A DNA stretch of 7,057 bases from Planctomycetota bacterium (GCA_029777755.1 JAKORQ010000521.1:1-7057); one strand, 5' to 3'; numbered from the stretch's first letter, positions 1 through 6,404 are shown. Numbers and translations: made by a program. The notes: a model not told the origin generated them from the letters alone.

Positions 1-1297
1 CGCGACGGAGGACGGTAAGGGCTTCGCCGAGCTTCTGCTTGTCGGCCGCGCTCTTGGGCTCGATCGACATGGAGATAACCGGCTCAGCAAACGTCGGAGG
101 CTCAAGCAGGATGGGGCTTTCCGGATCGCAGAGGGTGTCGCCGGTAAGGGCATCCTTGATGCCGATGACGGCGACGATGTCGCCGGGCAGCGCCTCTTCC
201 ATGGCGATGCGCTCATCGGCGTGCATCTGGAACAGGCGGCTGATGTTCTCGCGCTTGTTGCGGTTGGTGTTAAGCACGCGCGAGCCGCGGATCAGCTTGC
301 CGGAATAGATACGAACGTAGGTCAGGTCGCCATGCTGGTCATTGACGATCTTGAAGACCAGGCCGCAGAACGGGACGTTCGGGTCGGGCATGCGTTCGAT
401 GACCTGGGTCTCGTCGGAAGGAAGAGTCCCCTTGATGGCCGGCAGATCGAGCGGGCTGGGCAGATAGGCGATCACGCCATCGAGCAGCGGCTGGATGCCG
501 ACGTAGTTCAGAGCGGAACCGCAGAATACGGGGTGGAGCTTGAAGGCGATGGTGGCCTTGCGCAGCGCCGTGACCAGCTCCTCATTGGAGATCGCCTCGC
601 CGCCGAGGTACTTCTCGGTGAGGGCGTCGTCGGTCTCGGCAACCCTCTCGACAAGGGTCTGGCGCCACTGGGCAGCCATCTCCTTCATGTCCTCGGGGAT
701 CGGCTTCTCTTCCCACTTGTTGCCGCGATCCTTCTCCTCCATGGAGTAATAGATGGCAACTTCACGGATGAGGTCGATGATGCCCTGGAAGGTGTTGCCC
801 TGCCCGATGGGCAGTTGCACGGCCACGGCCGGCGCGCCAAGGCGCTCGATGATGCTGTTGAAGCTGAACTCGAAGTTGGCGCCCAGCTTGTCCATCTTGT
901 TGATGAAGCAGATGCGGGGCACGTTGTACTTGGTGGCCTGGCGCCAGACGGTTTCCGACTGCGCCTCCACGCCTTCCTTACCATCGAACACGGCAATCGC
1001 GCCGTCGAGCACGCGCATCGAGCGCTCGACCTCAGCGGTGAAGTCCACGTGGCCGGGAGTATCGATCAGGTTGATGATATGGTCGCGCCAGGGGCAGGTG
1101 GTGGCGGCGGATTGGATGGTGATGCCGCGTTGCTGCTCTTCTTCCAGGAAATCCATCTTCGCGGTGCCTTCGTGCACCTCGCCCATCTTGTGGGTCTTGC
1201 CGGTGTAATAGAGGATGCACTCCGAACAGGTGGTTTTACCCGCGTCAATGTGCGCACAGATGCCAATGTTTCGTAGCTTGGTAAGGTCGCGAGCCAT
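1..1297 (-). CDS. fusA: Elongation factor G, N-terminal part (cut by left window edge)
   Basis: EF-G is the cytoplasmic GTPase that drives tRNA-mRNA translocation and, with RRF, ribosome recycling. The reverse-strand translation starts MARDLTKLRNIG and shows every GTPase motif in order: P-loop AHIDAGKTT (residues 15-23), switch I RGITI (57-61), DTPGH (79-83), NKMD (133-136) and a CGSA-type G5 motif. Domain II follows (FKIVNDQHGDLTYVRIYSGKL, then ALTGDTLCD). The start of domain III (SIEPKSAADKQKL) is reached at the window edge. About 432 of the usual ~700 residues are present and the frame is open, so the gene simply runs off the window. The ATG is preceded by AAAGGAAG at a good distance. One oddity is the pair Cys24/Cys27 right after the P-loop, where most EF-Gs have TTTER. 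The gene stands alone at its 5' end, with no rpsL or rpsG upstream. Planctomycetes can carry several EF-G paralogues; this looks like a canonical translocase, but paralogue class is not proven. Confidence 0.96.
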   Translation of the reverse strand, partial: MARDLTKLRNIGICAHIDAGKTTCSECILYYTGKTHKMGEVHEGTAKMDFLEEEQQRGITIQSAATTCPWRDHIINLIDTPGHVDFTAEVERSMRVLDGAIAVFDGKEGVEAQSETVWRQATKYNVPRICFINKMDKLGANFEFSFNSIIERLGAPAVAVQLPIGQGNTFQGIIDLIREVAIYYSMEEKDRGNKWEEKPIPEDMKEMAAQWRQTLVERVAETDDALTEKYLGGEAISNEELVTALRKATIAFKLHPVFCGSALNYVGIQPLLDGVIAYLPSPLDLPAIKGTLPSDETQVIERMPDPNVPFCGLVFKIVNDQHGDLTYVRIYSGKLIRGSRVLNTNRNKRENISRLFQMHADERIAMEEALPGDIVAVIGIKDALTGDTLCDPESPILLEPPTFAEPVISMSIEPKSAADKQKLGEALTVLRR

Positions 1298-1302
1298 CGT
1301 GG

Positions 1303-1372
1303 CTTCCTTTCAGTTCCTACTCTTTCCGGTCACAGGCATCTTCAAGCTCTTGCTGCGATGCCCTGACTGAAA
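1303..1372 (-). promoter_or_regulatory. fusA ribosome-binding site with an overlapping stem structure
   Basis: Read on the minus strand, the fusA SD is AAAGGAAG (bases 1310-1303), five bases before ATG. Its AAA belongs to the segment ACTGAAA (1314-1308), which is perfectly complementary to TTTCAGT (1372-1366) upstream. The enclosed segment carries a second helix: GATGCC at 1357-1362 pairs with GGCATC at 1335-1340, extended by two more pairs past a one-base bulge. Together these give a nested structure whose outer helix partly covers the SD. The complementarity is seen directly; a role in controlling EF-G translation is inference. Confidence 0.45.
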
Positions 1373-1411
1373 CTACTTGAATCGTTGTCGCCCAGATACA
1401 TGGATTCCAGC

Positions 1412-1435
1412 CTGCCCGATAAGCCTCGCGGGCAG
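1412..1435 (-). other. Stem-loop in the fusA leader (7-bp stem)
   Basis: CTGCCCG (1412-1418) and CGGGCAG (1429-1435) are perfect reverse complements separated by a 10-base loop. The hairpin lies inside the presumed fusA leader and is not followed by a U-run on either strand, so it is not a classical terminator. A smaller hairpin, GAGGCC/GGCCTC at 1483-1499 with a five-base loop, lies just upstream in leader order, and a 10-base palindrome GGGTTAACCC sits at 1509-1518. Confidence 0.4.
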
Positions 1436-1531
1436 CACCCCTGTCTGCGTATATACTCAATTCGCCAATGCTGTTCTGGCTGGAGGCCGCTTGGGCCTCA
1501 GACCGGGAGGGTTAACCCGTCCCTCATCGCC

Positions 1532-1566
1532 CATACTGACCGATGCAGGGGAAACGGGTCAGTATG
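1532..1566 (-). other. 10-bp perfect stem-loop after a leader mini-ORF
   Basis: CATACTGACC (1532-1541) and GGTCAGTATG (1557-1566) form a perfect 10-bp stem around a 15-base loop. On the minus strand the stem begins six bases after the stop of the mini-ORF at 1573-1593. There is no U-tract behind it. It is the most stable simple hairpin of the fusA leader. An attenuator-like or mRNA-stability role is possible but unproven. Confidence 0.5.
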
Positions 1567-1572
1567 AGCCGC

Positions 1573-1593
1573 TTATTGCGGTTCTGTCTTCAT
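1573..1593 (-). CDS. Candidate six-codon leader peptide (MKTEPQ) upstream of fusA
   Basis: The minus strand reads AAGGAG (1604-1599), a five-base spacer, then ATG AAG ACA GAA CCG CAA TAA. The ribosome-binding site is a perfect match at ideal spacing, better than that of any full-length gene in this window. The peptide is far too short to recognise by homology. It sits downstream of a promoter-like site at 1681-1708 and immediately before a perfect 10-bp hairpin, an arrangement typical of translated leader ORFs. No run of a single regulatory amino acid is visible, so classical amino-acid attenuation is not indicated. A chance SD-ATG pair cannot be excluded. Confidence 0.35.
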   Translation of the reverse strand: MKTEPQ

Positions 1594-1680
1594 TGGTGCT
1601 CCTTGGATGGAGTCGCCCCGGCGAGAAATCAGGGACAGGGCCAAAATGCACCATCCCCGTTCGGGCCAGAGAGGCGGCAT

Positions 1681-1708
1681 AGTGTATAAATCGCATGCCT
1701 CACGTCAA
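1681..1708 (-). promoter_or_regulatory. Sigma70-like promoter reading towards fusA
   Basis: On the minus strand TTGACG (1708-1703) is separated by 16 bases from TACACT (1686-1681). The -35 box matches the consensus at five of six positions, the -10 box at four of six. Transcription would start near base 1674, giving fusA a leader of roughly 375 bases that includes the mini-ORF and hairpins described separately. No equally good site is seen closer to fusA; an AT-rich TATATA at about 1451-1456 lacks a partner -35. Confidence 0.5.
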
Positions 1709-1810
1709 GCAGTATCACAAAACAACTTTCCCTCACATCGATATTCGGAGGTGCCGGCCAGTCTCGCCGCAAACATCCCGGATACATCTATATTACTCAC
1801 GCCATGCGGT

Positions 1811-1839
1811 TTGCGTCTGCGCACATGCTTACTTACACT
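1811..1839 (+). promoter_or_regulatory. Promoter-like site directly in front of the TPR gene
   Basis: TTGCGT (1811-1816) and TACACT (1834-1839) are separated by exactly 17 bases. The -10 hexamer is the same as in the divergent fusA promoter. Only ten bases separate it from the ATG at 1850, so transcription from it would give a leaderless or nearly leaderless mRNA. This fits the lack of any Shine-Dalgarno before that ATG. The -35 is weak (three of six), so this is a tentative call. TATATT at about 1789-1794 is an alternative -10 without a good -35. Confidence 0.3.
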
Positions 1840-1849
1840 CTGTGGCTCT

Positions 1850-2605
1850 ATGAAAGCCGAACGTCGCCACGAGCTACAGCACAATTCGCTTGCCGCCTTC
1901 CTGTCGCGCCTGCCGGAGATTGTCCGGGAGCATGGATCGAAGATCCTGCTGGGTATCATTATCGTCCTGCTGGTGACCATCCTCATCTACACCCGCTCGC
2001 GCAGCAGGCAGGAAGCCATCGACATCGGCTGGACCAATATCTCCGCCGCCCGCAGCTCGCTGGAACGTGTAAAACTGCTGCCCCGTTTCCTTGAGCCCGG
2101 CGAGCAGCTCGCCCAGGCCCGCAAGCAGCTGCTGGAAGCCGCCAGCAATACAATCGACCCGATGCTCGCCTCCGACAATGAGCAGATTGCCGCCGAGGCG
2201 TATCTGCTGCTTGGCGACCTTCACCTGCTGAAGGCCAACCTCACGCCCATTGCCGCGGCCGCCACACAGCCCGCCCTTCAGATCGAAGGCACCCCGGAAG
2301 AGCACCTCGCCCGGGCGCAGGATGCGTACGAGAAGGTGGTTCGGGTCTACTCCGACCAGGTGCAGGCCGCCGACAATGCCCGCTTTGGCCTGGCGACCAT
2401 CGCCGAGAACCGCCGGGATTTTGACCGCGCCCAGGAGATTTACTCCCAAATCAGGGACAACCCCAATACCCTGCCTGCGTATCGCACGCTGGCGGAGATG
2501 CGGCTGAAGATGCTCGATAGCATAAGGAAGCCGGTCTACCTGGCTCCCGTGGCCGAGCCGGCGACGGACGCCACCACCGAGCCGGCAACCGCGCCTGCGC
2601 AGTGA
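1850..2605 (+). CDS. Membrane-anchored tetratricopeptide-repeat protein
   Basis: This 251-residue protein has a short charged N-terminus (MKAERRHELQHN), one hydrophobic transmembrane segment at about residues 31-48 followed by arginines, and a helical soluble domain. Two or three TPR-like helix pairs are visible: AEAYLLLGDLHLLKAN near 115-130, LARAQDAYEKVVRVYSD near 153-169, and DNARFGLATIAENRRDFDRAQEIYSQI near 175-201. The tail is rich in Pro, Ala and Thr. The layout resembles the YfgM type of single-pass TPR protein, which in other bacteria works with envelope protein folding; orthology is not shown. I chose the ATG at 1850 because the protein then starts with a sensible cytoplasmic head just before the membrane segment. 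The frame is open back to 1607, but that part has non-coding character. No SD is visible at 1850. The stop overlaps a possible GTG start of the next gene, so the two are probably co-transcribed. Confidence 0.8.
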   Translation: MKAERRHELQHNSLAAFLSRLPEIVREHGSKILLGIIIVLLVTILIYTRSRSRQEAIDIGWTNISAARSSLERVKLLPRFLEPGEQLAQARKQLLEAASNTIDPMLASDNEQIAAEAYLLLGDLHLLKANLTPIAAAATQPALQIEGTPEEHLARAQDAYEKVVRVYSDQVQAADNARFGLATIAENRRDFDRAQEIYSQIRDNPNTLPAYRTLAEMRLKMLDSIRKPVYLAPVAEPATDATTEPATAPAQ

Positions 2606-2610
2606 TACCG

Positions 2611-3705
2611 ATGTCCAGCAAACCATATGACATTTTTCTCCCCGACGACGAGTCGGAGGTTCTCGCTTCGCCGGATGATTCATCGGAAGAAGCTGAGATC
2701 GTGGAATACAAGTTCCGCGTCTCCAAGGACCTGACGCGCCGCGTTGACCAATACCTGACCGACCGGGTTTCTTACCTCTCGCGCTCAGGCGTGCAGCGTC
2801 TGATCGATGAGGGGCTGGTCAAAGTGAATGGCAAGGTCACCAAGGCATCCTACCGCCCGCGCACTGGCGACATCGTGGAGATGATCGCCCCGCCCAAGCC
2901 CGTGAGCGAACTGATACCGGAGCCGATCCCCCTGGAGATCGTCTATGAAGATGAACACTTCATGGCGATCAACAAGCAGGCCGGGATCATGGTGCATCCC
3001 GCCCGCGGCACATGGACCGGCACGCTGGTCAACGGCCTGGTCTACTACGGCAGAAACTGGTCGACCGTCAATGGCAGCTGGCGGCCGGGCATCCTTCACC
3101 GACTCGACCGCAACACCACCGGGATCATGCTCATCGCCAAGAGCGATGAGGCCCATTGGCGCCTGGCGCGGCAGTTCGAGAACCGCACCATCCAGAAGAC
3201 CTATGTCGCGGTCGTGCACGGCATCCCACAATTGATGAGCGACGTTATCGATCTGCCCATCGGCAAGGACCGCTACATCCGGGAAAAGCAGGCTATCCGC
3301 AAGATCGAGAACGGCGGCAAGCCGGCCGTCACCATCTACAACGTCCTTCAAACCTTCCAGGCGCCACAGGAGGCGACACTCTCCCCCGGCGAGCATCCCC
3401 ACGATCGCAACAATCCCCCGCCGCCTAAGCAGTACGCCTTCGTCAAGTTGATGCCCAAGACAGGGAGAACCCACCAGTTGCGTGTTCACATGATGGCGCT
3501 GGGCCACCCGATGGTCGGCGATACGATGTACGGCGGCCACATCTTCCAGTCGGCCGACTTCCGCATGGAACGCCAGGCCCTCCACGCGGCCGAGATCACC
3601 TTCACCCACCCAGCCACGCTGGAAGAGATGACGCTCAAGGCCCCCCTGCCCGAGGATATAACAACGCTGCTGAAACGCCTTGGCGCGGAGACGATCAACT
3701 ATTGA
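2611..3705 (+). CDS. RluA-family pseudouridine synthase with S4 domain
   Basis: The 364-residue product isomerises uridine to pseudouridine in rRNA or tRNA; the exact target cannot be read from sequence. After an acidic head (residues 1-32) comes an S4 RNA-binding domain at about 35-95 (RVDQYLTDRVSYLSRSGVQ...VNGKV). The catalytic domain follows: NKQAGIMVHPARG (121-133), the signature HRLDRNTTGIML (163-174) with catalytic Asp166, and TGRTHQLRVHM (284-294). RluC/RluD-type enzymes share this order but are usually about 310-330 residues. The extra length is the acidic head plus a Pro-rich insertion at about 251-273 between core strands. The ATG at 2611 is preferred. A GTG at 2602, which overlaps the TGA of the upstream TPR gene, would add three residues; no strong SD separates the two choices, so translational coupling is likely. 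Confidence 0.93.
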   Translation: MSSKPYDIFLPDDESEVLASPDDSSEEAEIVEYKFRVSKDLTRRVDQYLTDRVSYLSRSGVQRLIDEGLVKVNGKVTKASYRPRTGDIVEMIAPPKPVSELIPEPIPLEIVYEDEHFMAINKQAGIMVHPARGTWTGTLVNGLVYYGRNWSTVNGSWRPGILHRLDRNTTGIMLIAKSDEAHWRLARQFENRTIQKTYVAVVHGIPQLMSDVIDLPIGKDRYIREKQAIRKIENGGKPAVTIYNVLQTFQAPQEATLSPGEHPHDRNNPPPPKQYAFVKLMPKTGRTHQLRVHMMALGHPMVGDTMYGGHIFQSADFRMERQALHAAEITFTHPATLEEMTLKAPLPEDITTLLKRLGAETINY

Positions 3706-3717
3706 GCAGGGACGCTG

Positions 3718-3736
3718 CGCATGTGCTCAACATGCG
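3718..3736 (+). other. 7-bp hairpin after the pseudouridine synthase stop
   Basis: CGCATGT (3718-3724) and ACATGCG (3730-3736) are perfect reverse complements around a five-base loop, 12 bases after the upstream TGA. No T-run follows. It may stabilise the mRNA 3' end or help termination between the two convergent genes. Confidence 0.4.
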
Positions 3737-3752
3737 GGCAAGGATACACGCG

Positions 3753-3784
3753 CTCCCAGGACTTCGTGTCTTTGATCCTTGGAG
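3753..3784 (+). terminator. Possible terminator between convergent genes
   Basis: CTCCCAGGA (3753-3761) pairs with TCCTTGGAG (3776-3784) at eight of nine positions around a 14-base loop, and TCTTTGTGTC overlaps the base of the stem and follows it on the plus strand. This lies between the stop of the pseudouridine synthase and the convergent stop of the large secreted enzyme. The T-content behind the stem is modest, so termination is plausible rather than clear. The sequence GTCTTTG occurs twice here (3768-3774 and 3784-3790), once in the loop and once after the stem. Confidence 0.35.
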
Positions 3785-3815
3785 TCTTTGTGTCAACGAG
3801 GGAAAACCCCGCGCC

Positions 3816-6380
3816 TCACCTGCCAAACAGCTCGAATTCCCTCACGCTGTAGCCCCAGGCCGTTGCCTGTTTGTTGGTCTTCAGGCGCACGTGCCTGGCG
3901 CGAACCGGCTGCTCCAGCGCTATCACGCTCATCTCGGCGTTGCCGCTCTTCGCGTGATGTACGGTCTGCCAGCCTACCTCCCCTTCCGGCATCTGGTCTG
4001 CGCTGCTCACCTGGATCTCAAAGTCGCTGGGATACGCTGTCTGCCAGAAGATCCGGACGTAGACGATCTCCTGTTCCTCGCCCAGGTCAACTGCCAGCCA
4101 TTCCCTGTCACGGAAGATCGACGCCCAGCGTGTCTCCATGTTGCCATCGGTGGCCGCGGCCGCCGGGAAGGTCTGCCCGCCTTCGCTCTTCTCCGAGCTT
4201 GCCCGGGCAGGTTTGTTGAGCGCCAGGTTCACCGCGTCCTTCGCTATCGCACCGGTCATTCGCATGGCGGCCGCCTTGTCGCGCAGCAGTGTGATCTCCT
4301 CGGCCGTGCTGCCCTTGTCCAGCTTCACGCCAAGATGCGGCTGGCGGATGTTGGCGTTCTCCGGCAGAAGCTTGAGCACCGCGATCATTTGATCGATGTT
4401 TGCCAGTTCGTCGGCAACCACCGCATCAAGCATCTGCTGGCTTTGCTCCGGTGTCGGCGGCTGGCCGTTTCGGCCATGGACCGCCCGCAGCGCCCGGAAG
4501 TAGTTGTACTGCGACGTCAACAGCGTGCGGTACAGCTCCGACCAGAGGTACATGCCGGTGGCGTTCTCCGTCGCCTTCCTGCTCAGCGTCCCGGAGGCAA
4601 GCAGTTCATACAGCTTCTCCTGGGCATCAGTCAGCCGGCTTGTCACCACGCGGTAGTTCTCCAGCGACTTCTCGTGCGTGCCCCAGTAGGTGCCCTTCTT
4701 CGCCTGCTGGTGATTGGCAAGTGCCTCGCGCGTCAGTGGCTGGGCGAACGCCTGGGAGAACACCGTCTCAGTGAAGATGCCCATGCGCTGCCACCAGTCG
4801 TTAATGTGCAGGCCATCCTGGTCCGGCGGCGCCTGATCATCGACGCCGCGATACAGCGGACCTTCCGTCACCAGTGCCCGGTCAAAGTCACGCCAGTACT
4901 CCAGGATCTTCCCTGCAGCGTCGCCGAATCCCGCACGGGCAATGTCCGCCATCAGCGGATCGGGCGACTGCGGATTGAGCGAATCCTTGCCATCCTGGAA
5001 GCGGTTCGGCTCCCACACCATGCGTGAGAACACCTCGAGATTGGCGTTGTAGACCCATCCCTCCACGCTGCCCCACCACAGCACCACGTTGTTTACACCA
5101 GCGTCGGCCAGACGCTTCATCTTGTGGGCGGCGACGGCCGGCAGCGGCAACGCGATGACAGGGTTGATACTCTCACATGCCCCGCCCACCGACACCAGCG
5201 GGTAATAGTTCTCACCCCACAGGCTCTTGCCCTGTTCATTCTGCATCAGGGCAATCTTGTTGAAGTTGTCGCGCTTAATCAGCCAGTTGTCAGCGTTGCC
5301 CGCCTCGTTGTACAGCGTGCCAAATCCGTTATCGCGGCACCACTCCATGAATTGCTGTTCCGACTCCGGCGGCATGCCAAAGAACCCGTGCCACAGCCAG
5401 CCGACACAGGTGATATCCCGGCCGGCCGCCGCCTCTCCCATGATGCGCATGATCTGCTTCATGCTGTCCAGGCGAGAGTGCTCGTACGGTTTACCATCGG
5501 ACACCCGGCGGCTGTCTGGCCCGGGGATCACGCTGTAATCGCCAAACAGCCCGTAGAAGATCGTGACATCGGGATTCTGCTCCAGCAGGTCCCTGTAAGC
5601 GCGTAGATAGACTTCCTTGCCAACCGGGTCGAAAGGATCGAGGACTCTCCTTCCTTCGGTACCCTTGTGGTAATAGCTGGCTGAGGCGTACTCCGGCAGA
5701 CTCAGGTAATCACGCGAGCCGTTGATCTCCGGCGGGTACTTCACCTCGACCATTAATCCCAGCCCATATGCCTTTCGCGCCTCATACGAAAGCGACGGAC
5801 CATGCTTCTCACCCCACACCACGTTCACGTAGTGCCGGGCATGCGCACGAGCGCGATCCAGTTCGGTGAACTCCCTCGGCGGATGCTGATTGATCAGGTC
5901 GCCGCCCACGCGATGGCGAAATGCCGGCCTGATCGCCTCGTCATATTTCGAGACATCCAGCGAGCCGCGATCGGCCACATGGTCCAGCAAGCGGAAGGTT
6001 CCATTCATTGCCCCCTTGGGCGTTGCGCCGACGATGTACAGGGAACCATCGCGAAACTGCATGTGATATCCCTCGGGCGCAAGGCTCTCATGGCGGAAGG
6101 GATTGGCCTGGTGAGCGGCCGTGATGGCCGGGTGGTCGGCGGGAGTGCCGATGATGATGCGGCCGGGACCGGTTGCGTCAGCGCCAACCAGTTCCAGCGA
6201 GATATCCTGCTCATCGCGCAACAGCATCTGCAGATCCGCGGCCGCGCGCTGCTCAAGAGGATCAGAGCCGGGAGAGATCCGCCAGCCATTGGCCAACACG
6301 CCATCCTGCGCGATGGCCGATGAGCCGGTCAGCAACACTCCGATGGCCAGCAGCCAAACCAGGTTGATCCATGCTTTCAC
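3816..6380 (-). CDS. Exported carbohydrate-active enzyme-like protein with GH67/GH20-type N-terminal domain and C-terminal discoidin domain
   Basis: This is an 854-residue secreted protein. Residues 1-24 form a signal peptide: MK, hydrophobic core, then cleavage likely after SAIA. Residues about 38-135 resemble the alpha/beta domain preceding the barrel in GH67 and GH20 enzymes (EQRAAADLQMLL, RIIIGTP, PEGYHMQFRDGSLYIVGAT, GAMNGTFRLLDHV). The centre, about 150-460, is rich in aromatics and acidic residues and looks like a TIM-barrel glycosidase (TIFYGLFGDYS 273-283, VGWLWHGFFGMP 326-337, YNEAGNADNW 357-366, LWGENYYPL 387-395, VVLWWGSVEGW 432-442), but I cannot assign a family or catalytic pair. 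A helical region (about 470-710) follows. Residues about 716-854 are an F5/8-type C/CBM32-like domain (NLALNKPARASSE, DGNMETRWAS, WLAVDLGEE, VRLKTNK, VREFELFGR). It probably binds or degrades a polysaccharide in periplasm or outside. The start is GTG, chosen because GAGGTG lies four bases upstream and the signal peptide begins there. Confidence 0.85.
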   Translation of the reverse strand: MKAWINLVWLLAIGVLLTGSSAIAQDGVLANGWRISPGSDPLEQRAAADLQMLLRDEQDISLELVGADATGPGRIIIGTPADHPAITAAHQANPFRHESLAPEGYHMQFRDGSLYIVGATPKGAMNGTFRLLDHVADRGSLDVSKYDEAIRPAFRHRVGGDLINQHPPREFTELDRARAHARHYVNVVWGEKHGPSLSYEARKAYGLGLMVEVKYPPEINGSRDYLSLPEYASASYYHKGTEGRRVLDPFDPVGKEVYLRAYRDLLEQNPDVTIFYGLFGDYSVIPGPDSRRVSDGKPYEHSRLDSMKQIMRIMGEAAAGRDITCVGWLWHGFFGMPPESEQQFMEWCRDNGFGTLYNEAGNADNWLIKRDNFNKIALMQNEQGKSLWGENYYPLVSVGGACESINPVIALPLPAVAAHKMKRLADAGVNNVVLWWGSVEGWVYNANLEVFSRMVWEPNRFQDGKDSLNPQSPDPLMADIARAGFGDAAGKILEYWRDFDRALVTEGPLYRGVDDQAPPDQDGLHINDWWQRMGIFTETVFSQAFAQPLTREALANHQQAKKGTYWGTHEKSLENYRVVTSRLTDAQEKLYELLASGTLSRKATENATGMYLWSELYRTLLTSQYNYFRALRAVHGRNGQPPTPEQSQQMLDAVVADELANIDQMIAVLKLLPENANIRQPHLGVKLDKGSTAEEITLLRDKAAAMRMTGAIAKDAVNLALNKPARASSEKSEGGQTFPAAAATDGNMETRWASIFRDREWLAVDLGEEQEIVYVRIFWQTAYPSDFEIQVSSADQMPEGEVGWQTVHHAKSGNAEMSVIALEQPVRARHVRLKTNKQATAWGYSVREFELFGR

Positions 6381-6384
6381 TTTT

Positions 6385-6390
6385 CACCTC
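6385..6390 (-). promoter_or_regulatory. Ribosome-binding site for the large secreted enzyme (supports GTG start)
   Basis: Minus-strand GAGGTG (6390-6385), preceded by AA, is followed by AAAA and the GTG start at 6380. This SD-like site decides the start: the next ATG in the neighbourhood, a few bases inside the gene, is out of frame. Confidence 0.6.
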
Positions 6391-6404
6391 TTGGGTCAGT
6401 TGGC

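Larger units (their letters stand above)
1298..1849. other. 552-base divergent intergenic region
   Basis: Between the divergent fusA and TPR genes no convincing protein gene longer than the six-codon mini-ORF is found. Open frames here (for example 1377-1682 and the upstream extension 1607-1849, plus strand) give translations without domain-like or hydrophobic patterning. No tRNA or recognised riboswitch consensus was found on either strand by eye. The region holds the two promoter-like sites, the mini-ORF and several hairpins listed separately, mostly in the orientation of fusA. Confidence 0.6.

Noticed and set aside
221..1276. 351-codon open frame on the plus strand
   Set aside because: It lies wholly antisense to the clearly recognised fusA; the translation has no domain-like pattern and long antisense frames are expected in GC-rich DNA.
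1377..1682. 101-codon open frame on the plus strand in the intergenic region
   Set aside because: No plausible SD, odd composition and no hydrophobic or motif pattern. It overlaps hairpins and the leader of fusA on the other strand.
1607..1849. N-terminal extension of the TPR protein by 81 codons
   Set aside because: The frame is open, but the extension lacks helical or domain pattern, contains promoter-like sequence, and would bury the natural N-terminal head and membrane segment inside the protein.
1298..1849. tRNA, T-box or known riboswitch in the divergent region
   Set aside because: I looked for T-arm GGTTCGA-like and T-box TGGNACCGCG-like signatures and found none; hairpins present do not match a class I recognise.
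2785..3609. 274-codon open frame on the minus strand
   Set aside because: Antisense shadow of the RluA-family gene, which carries the HRLD and TGRTHQLRVHM motifs. The minus frame at 1874-2683, antisense to the TPR gene, is rejected for the same reason.
3762..3794. Repeated CTTCGTGTCTTTG / GAGTCTTTGTGTC segments as a dispersed repeat
   Set aside because: Only a seven-base core (GTCTTTG) is repeated exactly, so chance is enough; copies elsewhere in the genome would be needed to call a repeat family.
3702..5027. 441-codon open frame on the plus strand
   Set aside because: Antisense to the discoidin-domain enzyme, whose frame has a signal peptide and recognisable domains. The plus frame is Arg/Leu/His-rich with no family pattern. 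The same applies to plus-strand frames at 5124-5606 and 5802-6323.
3816..6380. Naming the secreted protein as an alpha-glucuronidase (GH67)
   Set aside because: Only the N-terminal domain resembles GH67/GH20 enzymes. The catalytic region does not show motifs I can match to GH67, so a specific activity would be a guess.
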